This document shows, one piece after another, positions 4,601 through 6,821 of a stretch of DNA of 6,821 nt (within the stretch, counting starts at the first letter, position 1; each line of letters opens with the position of its first letter). The stretch covers positions 1 to 6,821 of the forward strand of contig DAITVZ010000132.1 in NCBI GenBank assembly GCA_036841525.1. Direction: 5' to 3'. Origin of the DNA: JAAYEA01 sp012689325. Lineage in GTDB: Bacteria; Chloroflexota; Anaerolineae; JAAYEA01. The notes beneath the pieces are model-generated. The model did not search any database, was not told the origin of the DNA, and saw only the letters and a list, made by a program, of their open reading frames with translations. The translations under genes were made by a program, and so were the position numbers.

Positions 4601-6821
4601 ACGACTCGAGCTACTACTATCTGCCTTCTACCATCAAGGACGGCAACAACCGCCAGCAAGAGATCATCACCTACGACGCGGTCTGGAAGATGTACCCGAC
4701 GCAGGTGACCAACGACAAGGGCCTGCCTACCACCTACGCCTACGACTATATCAAGGGCGTGGTCACCCAGGTGACAGGCCCCAACGGGGCCAGCACGGCC
4801 GTGAGCTACGAGTACGACGATTTCGGGCGGCTGACCAAGGTGATCCGCCCCGGCGATAGCTCGACCTATCCCACCACACTCTACGAGTATTGCGACACCT
4901 GCTCGCCGCTCAAGATCGTCACCAAGGAGCGCGTCACCTCCGGCCAGGCGACGACGATCCCCACCATGCGCTTCTACGACGGCCTGGGGCGGCTGATCCA
5001 GCAGAACCAGGGCCCCAGCGATGGCGCCTCCAGCGTCATCGTCTCCAACACCACCTACAACGCGCAAGGGCAGGCGGAATACCAGTACATGCCCTACACG
5101 GCGAGCTTTAGCTGGAACTATATCACGCCGGACACCGGCCAGCCCAAGACCACCTATGCCTACGATGCCCTGGGCCGCATCACCCAGGTGACCAACACCG
5201 ATAGCACCACGGTCAAGACGGACTACAACGCCTTGCGCAAGGCTGTGCGCGACGAAAAGGACCACAAAAAGATCTATACCACCGACGCCTTGGGCCGTCT
5301 GACGCAGGTCAAGGAGTTCACGACGCCGTTCTCCTCCGTAGATTGGTCGGACACCAACCTCTATGCTACCACCGGCTACGCCTACAACCGGCTGGACCTC
5401 CTGACCCAGGTCACGGATGCGGCGAGCAACAACACCTACGTTTATTACGACGCCCTGGGCCGCAAAACGCAGATGACCGACCCGGACATGGGGACCTGGT
5501 ACTACAAGTACGACAATGCCAGCAACCTGCTGACCCAGGTGGATGCCCGCGCCAATGCCGTCTGCACCTACTATGACGAGATCAACCGGGTTAAGGGCAA
5601 GAACTATGTCACGGGCGTGGGCAGCCCCAGCACCTACGCCTGCCCCGGCGATCCGGGCAGCTACACCGTAGCCTACACCTACGACGCCTACGACGGCAGC
5701 ACCCAGTACGGCAAGGGTTACCGCACCGGCATGGCCGACACGTCGGGCAGCGCGAGCTGGAAGTACGACACCCGCGGCCGGGTCAAGGAGGAGTCCAAGG
5801 TCATCACCGGCGGCGGCACCTTCAAGACGCAATGGACCTTCAATGCCCGCGATCTGGTGCTGACGCAGATCTATCCCGGCGGCGCGGGCGGCCAGGCGGG
5901 CGAGACCGTGACCAGCGGCTACGACGTGTATGGGCGGCCCATCACCCTCACCGGCACCAGCAACTATGTGACGGGCACGGATTACACCGCCGAGGGGCGC
6001 ATTGACCTGCTCAAGCTGGGCAACACCGCCGCCAGCCCCACCCTCAAGACCGACTATGTCTATTACGCCTGGACCACGTCCAACGGCCGCGGGCGGCTGC
6101 AACAGCTCAAGACCGGCACCCCCTCCGTCACCGACTCGCTGCAGGACCTGCGCTACAGCTATGACGCCGTGGGCAACGTGACCCAGGTGCAGGACTACAA
6201 GGCGGGCAGCCCGGAGACCATGACCTACACCTACGACGACCTGGACCGGTTGACGGCGGCCAGCGGGGGCTATAGCGACAGCATCGCCTACAATACCATC
6301 GGCAACATCACCAGCAAGACGGGGATGGGCAATTATGCCTATCAGGATGGTGCGCACAAGCATGCTGTGACTCACCTCGACGGGGTGCAAAAGTACTGGT
6401 ACGACGCCAATGGCAACATGACCAGCCGCACGGTCGGCTCCAGCTACACCCTGACCTACGATGTGGAAAACCGGCTCACGGGCGTGAGCGGTGGGGCGAG
6501 CGCCACCTTCACCTACGATGGCGATGGCAACCGGGTCAAGGGCGTGGCGGGCGGCGTGACCACCTGCTATGTGGGCAACTATTACGAGTACGGTAGCACG
6601 GTCAAGAAGTATTATTACCACACGGGCAAGCGGGTGGCCATGCACGATGGCGCCACCCTCAACTGGCTGCTGGGCGAGCACCTGGGGAGCACCACCATCA
6701 CCGCCAACAGCAGCGGCACGCGCACAGGTGAAATTCGCTACAAGGCCTACGGCGCGAGCCGCTACACCTACGGCACGACGCCGACGACGTATCATTTCAC
6801 CGGCCAGCGGGAAGAGAGTAC
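1522..6821 (+). CDS. Secreted RHS/YD-repeat protein, 3' end beyond the window
   Basis: One frame of 1766 codons with no stop, still open at the edge. RHS/YD-repeat proteins form a hollow beta shell outside the cytoplasm, usually enclosing or presenting a variable C-terminal domain that is often a toxin. Seen here in order: a signal peptide (1-37; Lys/Arg start, LIVVLSTLLSL core, likely VLA-A cleavage); a Pro/Ala/Asp linker (38-95); a DUF11-like Ig fold (about 95-180, VARPGELVTLTVQI); a ZU5-like domain (about 215-350, FPAGAV, ending DHFSTFGGG); an SpvB/Tc-like entry motif (379-430, GGLTPDLALSYNS, WVGLGWTLD); a long beta region; YD repeats (about 1096-1363 and 1569-1675); and the RHS core (1715-1766, LLGEHLGSTT, IRYKAYG, YHFTGQREES). 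Cys pairs 718/729, 797/806 and 1124/1127 would allow disulfides. Leu26-Cys lacks a proper lipobox. The family is sure, but the final activity is unknown because the C-terminal domain is not in view. Confidence 0.93.
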   Translation, partial: MLGKCKTRWLKSLNLIVVLSTLLSLCTPALSGPVLAAPAKSLSEIVEPASSLGTQASMAGTLHTAPDPASAGDDDPVGPGDASAPAPHQPHRPPVQLRASANPSVARPGELVTLTVQIEVEEDSLADVELKAPLVSGLIFEASLGDGSEYLPEERAVRWQWPQAARGETRELQFQVRMGKDARDLMTQRIELRATGYAGPAVAEVVVKRLFPAAESRITPEEGGEVRSADGRVRVIFPAGAVTQPLRVEHRPVDVGLMPARQAGMALTFELNAVADDGTAVHRFAKPLELQVDLSDLVDWGSMPYWQNHFLGYLDPETGKWEPFLAERRGEKGGVLVAQIDHFSTFGGGTVNVVQTGWLLAYNDANVSTFNGGLSYTYPIKAPEGRGGLTPDLALSYNSRRVDGILSWIQADWVGLGWTLDTMEIVRKVNPDYTYSGGKPAWYWGSYVHWENEFTLMYKGTGYKLLPGSTYAYGRYYCEEEQFLYVERRNNAGGNGSSVNDTSEYWVVRLRDGTEYRLGYNEDSEQTVTTTWYTVPGSPTESTYAGKTSGTIAFRWRVDRVLDHHTNKIENVYVEENSTSGSSREKASYLSEVRYNWVADGGDRNDFGTKITLARAGRNSDGIGDTGDPNVHYFYQDSFLTSIKIENWNKDSNQWNTVREYDLSYDRRTVPIGEHDNRTRRLDWIKEYGTDGIGGDALPTTDLGYDVYDNKAYGGAACDGMAGAERDWCLEQFRYERLTNLNNGYGGTTVIAYEKPADEDNWFNAANYRVNLKTVNDGRSGGHKLAYAYPSSYSKRCYDSNGTYGCDSISDPGGSLVGYDSVTETLKTISGANVAIISHEFKLNTEATATRDLGREWKTRYQKPDGTNQRYLQTTWYVDNTLSSPTRYFVYAQLVHEWFPSDTGALTTHPKKVTEYAYETDRQGNGQYGNLTKTSEYQGDGSQAATLYRRAYNNYYPNTASDKWIVDKLALTNITDQNDTSQTKTKYTYDDTARSYTDPPLRGDVVKVEQTVTAPSTYITVQTITYNDSSYYYLPSTIKDGNNRQQEIITYDAVWKMYPTQVTNDKGLPTTYAYDYIKGVVTQVTGPNGASTAVSYEYDDFGRLTKVIRPGDSSTYPTTLYEYCDTCSPLKIVTKERVTSGQATTIPTMRFYDGLGRLIQQNQGPSDGASSVIVSNTTYNAQGQAEYQYMPYTASFSWNYITPDTGQPKTTYAYDALGRITQVTNTDSTTVKTDYNALRKAVRDEKDHKKIYTTDALGRLTQVKEFTTPFSSVDWSDTNLYATTGYAYNRLDLLTQVTDAASNNTYVYYDALGRKTQMTDPDMGTWYYKYDNASNLLTQVDARANAVCTYYDEINRVKGKNYVTGVGSPSTYACPGDPGSYTVAYTYDAYDGSTQYGKGYRTGMADTSGSASWKYDTRGRVKEESKVITGGGTFKTQWTFNARDLVLTQIYPGGAGGQAGETVTSGYDVYGRPITLTGTSNYVTGTDYTAEGRIDLLKLGNTAASPTLKTDYVYYAWTTSNGRGRLQQLKTGTPSVTDSLQDLRYSYDAVGNVTQVQDYKAGSPETMTYTYDDLDRLTAASGGYSDSIAYNTIGNITSKTGMGNYAYQDGAHKHAVTHLDGVQKYWYDANGNMTSRTVGSSYTLTYDVENRLTGVSGGASATFTYDGDGNRVKGVAGGVTTCYVGNYYEYGSTVKKYYYHTGKRVAMHDGATLNWLLGEHLGSTTITANSSGTRTGEIRYKAYGASRYTYGTTPTTYHFTGQREES
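4807..5610 (+). repeat. First cluster of YD (RHS) repeats
   Basis: This segment encodes degenerate repeats of the YD type, centred on Tyr-Asp-x-x-Gly-Arg-[LI]-Thr-x-Val. Clear copies are YEYDDFGRLTKV (from residue 1096), YDALGRITQVTN (1214), TDALGRLTQVKE (1254), YNRLDLLTQVTD (1288), YYDALGRKTQMTD (1309), YDNASNLLTQVD (1330) and YYDEINRVKG (1350). At DNA level the phrase CTGACCCAGGT or close variants recurs. Each repeat contributes a strand pair to the spiral beta shell known from RHS/TcC structures. The irregular spacing is normal for the family. Confidence 0.85.
6226..6546 (+). repeat. Second cluster of YD repeats leading into the RHS core
   Basis: Copies visible are YTYDDLDRLTAAS (residue 1569 on), YNTIGNITSKTG (1590), YWYDANGNMTSR (1625), YDVENRLTGVSG (1646) and YDGDGNRVKGV (1665). 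The order YDANGNM, then YDVENRL, then YDGDGNRV, immediately before the core at about 1715, is the standard close of the repeat region in bacterial RHS proteins. Confidence 0.85.
6664..6821 (+). other. RHS-associated core domain, cut by the window end
   Basis: Residues 1715-1766 contain WLLGEHLGSTTIT, then EIRYKAYG (1737-1744), then YHFTGQREES (1757-1766). This matches the conserved RHS-associated core. Family members normally continue with a phrase like G-L-[YD]-x-Y-x-A-R-x-Y-D-P and then a variable C-terminal domain, neither of which is in the window. In polymorphic-toxin RHS proteins the core is where the C-terminal part is cut off. Confidence 0.85.

Noticed and set aside
2348..5576. Several 60-150 codon plus-strand frames inside the RHS gene
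   Set aside because: They lie in the other two frames of a continuous RHS coding sequence and read as Arg/Pro/Gln-rich out-of-frame translations.
4807..6546. Repeats considered as a CRISPR array or satellite
   Set aside because: The recurrence is of degenerate protein motifs (YD repeats) within one coding frame, with irregular spacing and no conserved DNA repeat and spacer pattern.
3964..6795. A 943-codon open frame on the minus strand, plus smaller ones at 1909-2967 and 3259-3717
   Set aside because: All three are exactly in codon register with the RHS frame on the plus strand. Their stops would need TTA, CTA or TCA codons in that gene, which it almost never uses. The product is a Val/Gly/Ala/Arg-rich low-complexity string with no recognisable domain, so these are antisense shadows.

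Overview
The window most likely comes from a bacterium with GC-rich DNA. The best guess is a member of the Chloroflexota (Anaerolineae, Caldilineae or Herpetosiphon-like). This rests on the style of the large RHS/YD-repeat protein: a 'GGLTPDLALSYNSRRVDG...DWVGLGWTLD' entry motif, a 'NGYGGTTVIAYE' segment, a 'LLGEHLGSTT' core and an 'FTGQREES' ending. That is remembered family style, not a search result, so the phylum call is moderate at best. No rRNA gene, intact tRNA gene, CRISPR array or insertion sequence is recognisable.

Layout, all on the + strand. Bases 1-467 hold no gene I can name. One frame (1-342) reads like the 3' end of a protein and may be frameshifted near base 215. A good sigma70-type promoter (TTGCCT-17-TATAAT, 468-496) follows. 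Its roughly 140-base transcribed leader can fold into hairpins and leads to a NarL/FixJ-type response regulator (647-1267). A 254-base gap contains several inverted repeats, a second candidate promoter (1371-1399), and a 12-bp hairpin with a UUCG loop (1470-1499) just before the next ribosome binding site. From 1522 to the window end runs one uninterrupted frame of 1766 codons, still open at the edge: a secreted RHS/YD-repeat protein.

The RHS protein reads in order as signal peptide, Pro/Ala-rich linker, an immunoglobulin-like (DUF11-like) domain, a ZU5-like beta domain, an SpvB/Tc-toxin-like entry motif, a long Tyr- and Asn-rich beta region, two clusters of YD repeats and the conserved RHS core. 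In this family the sequence after the core is a short variable C-terminal domain, often a toxin. Here that part lies beyond base 6821, so the protein's actual activity cannot be read from this window.

Working together: the regulator may control the downstream gene, since it is adjacent and co-oriented. However, the gap has its own candidate promoter and no sensor kinase is present, so the link is inference. The most interesting points are the missing C-terminal end of the RHS protein, the competing RNA/DNA dyads next to its ribosome binding site, the codon-usage break between its first ~130 codons and the rest, and the substituted acidic residue in the regulator's phosphorylation pocket.
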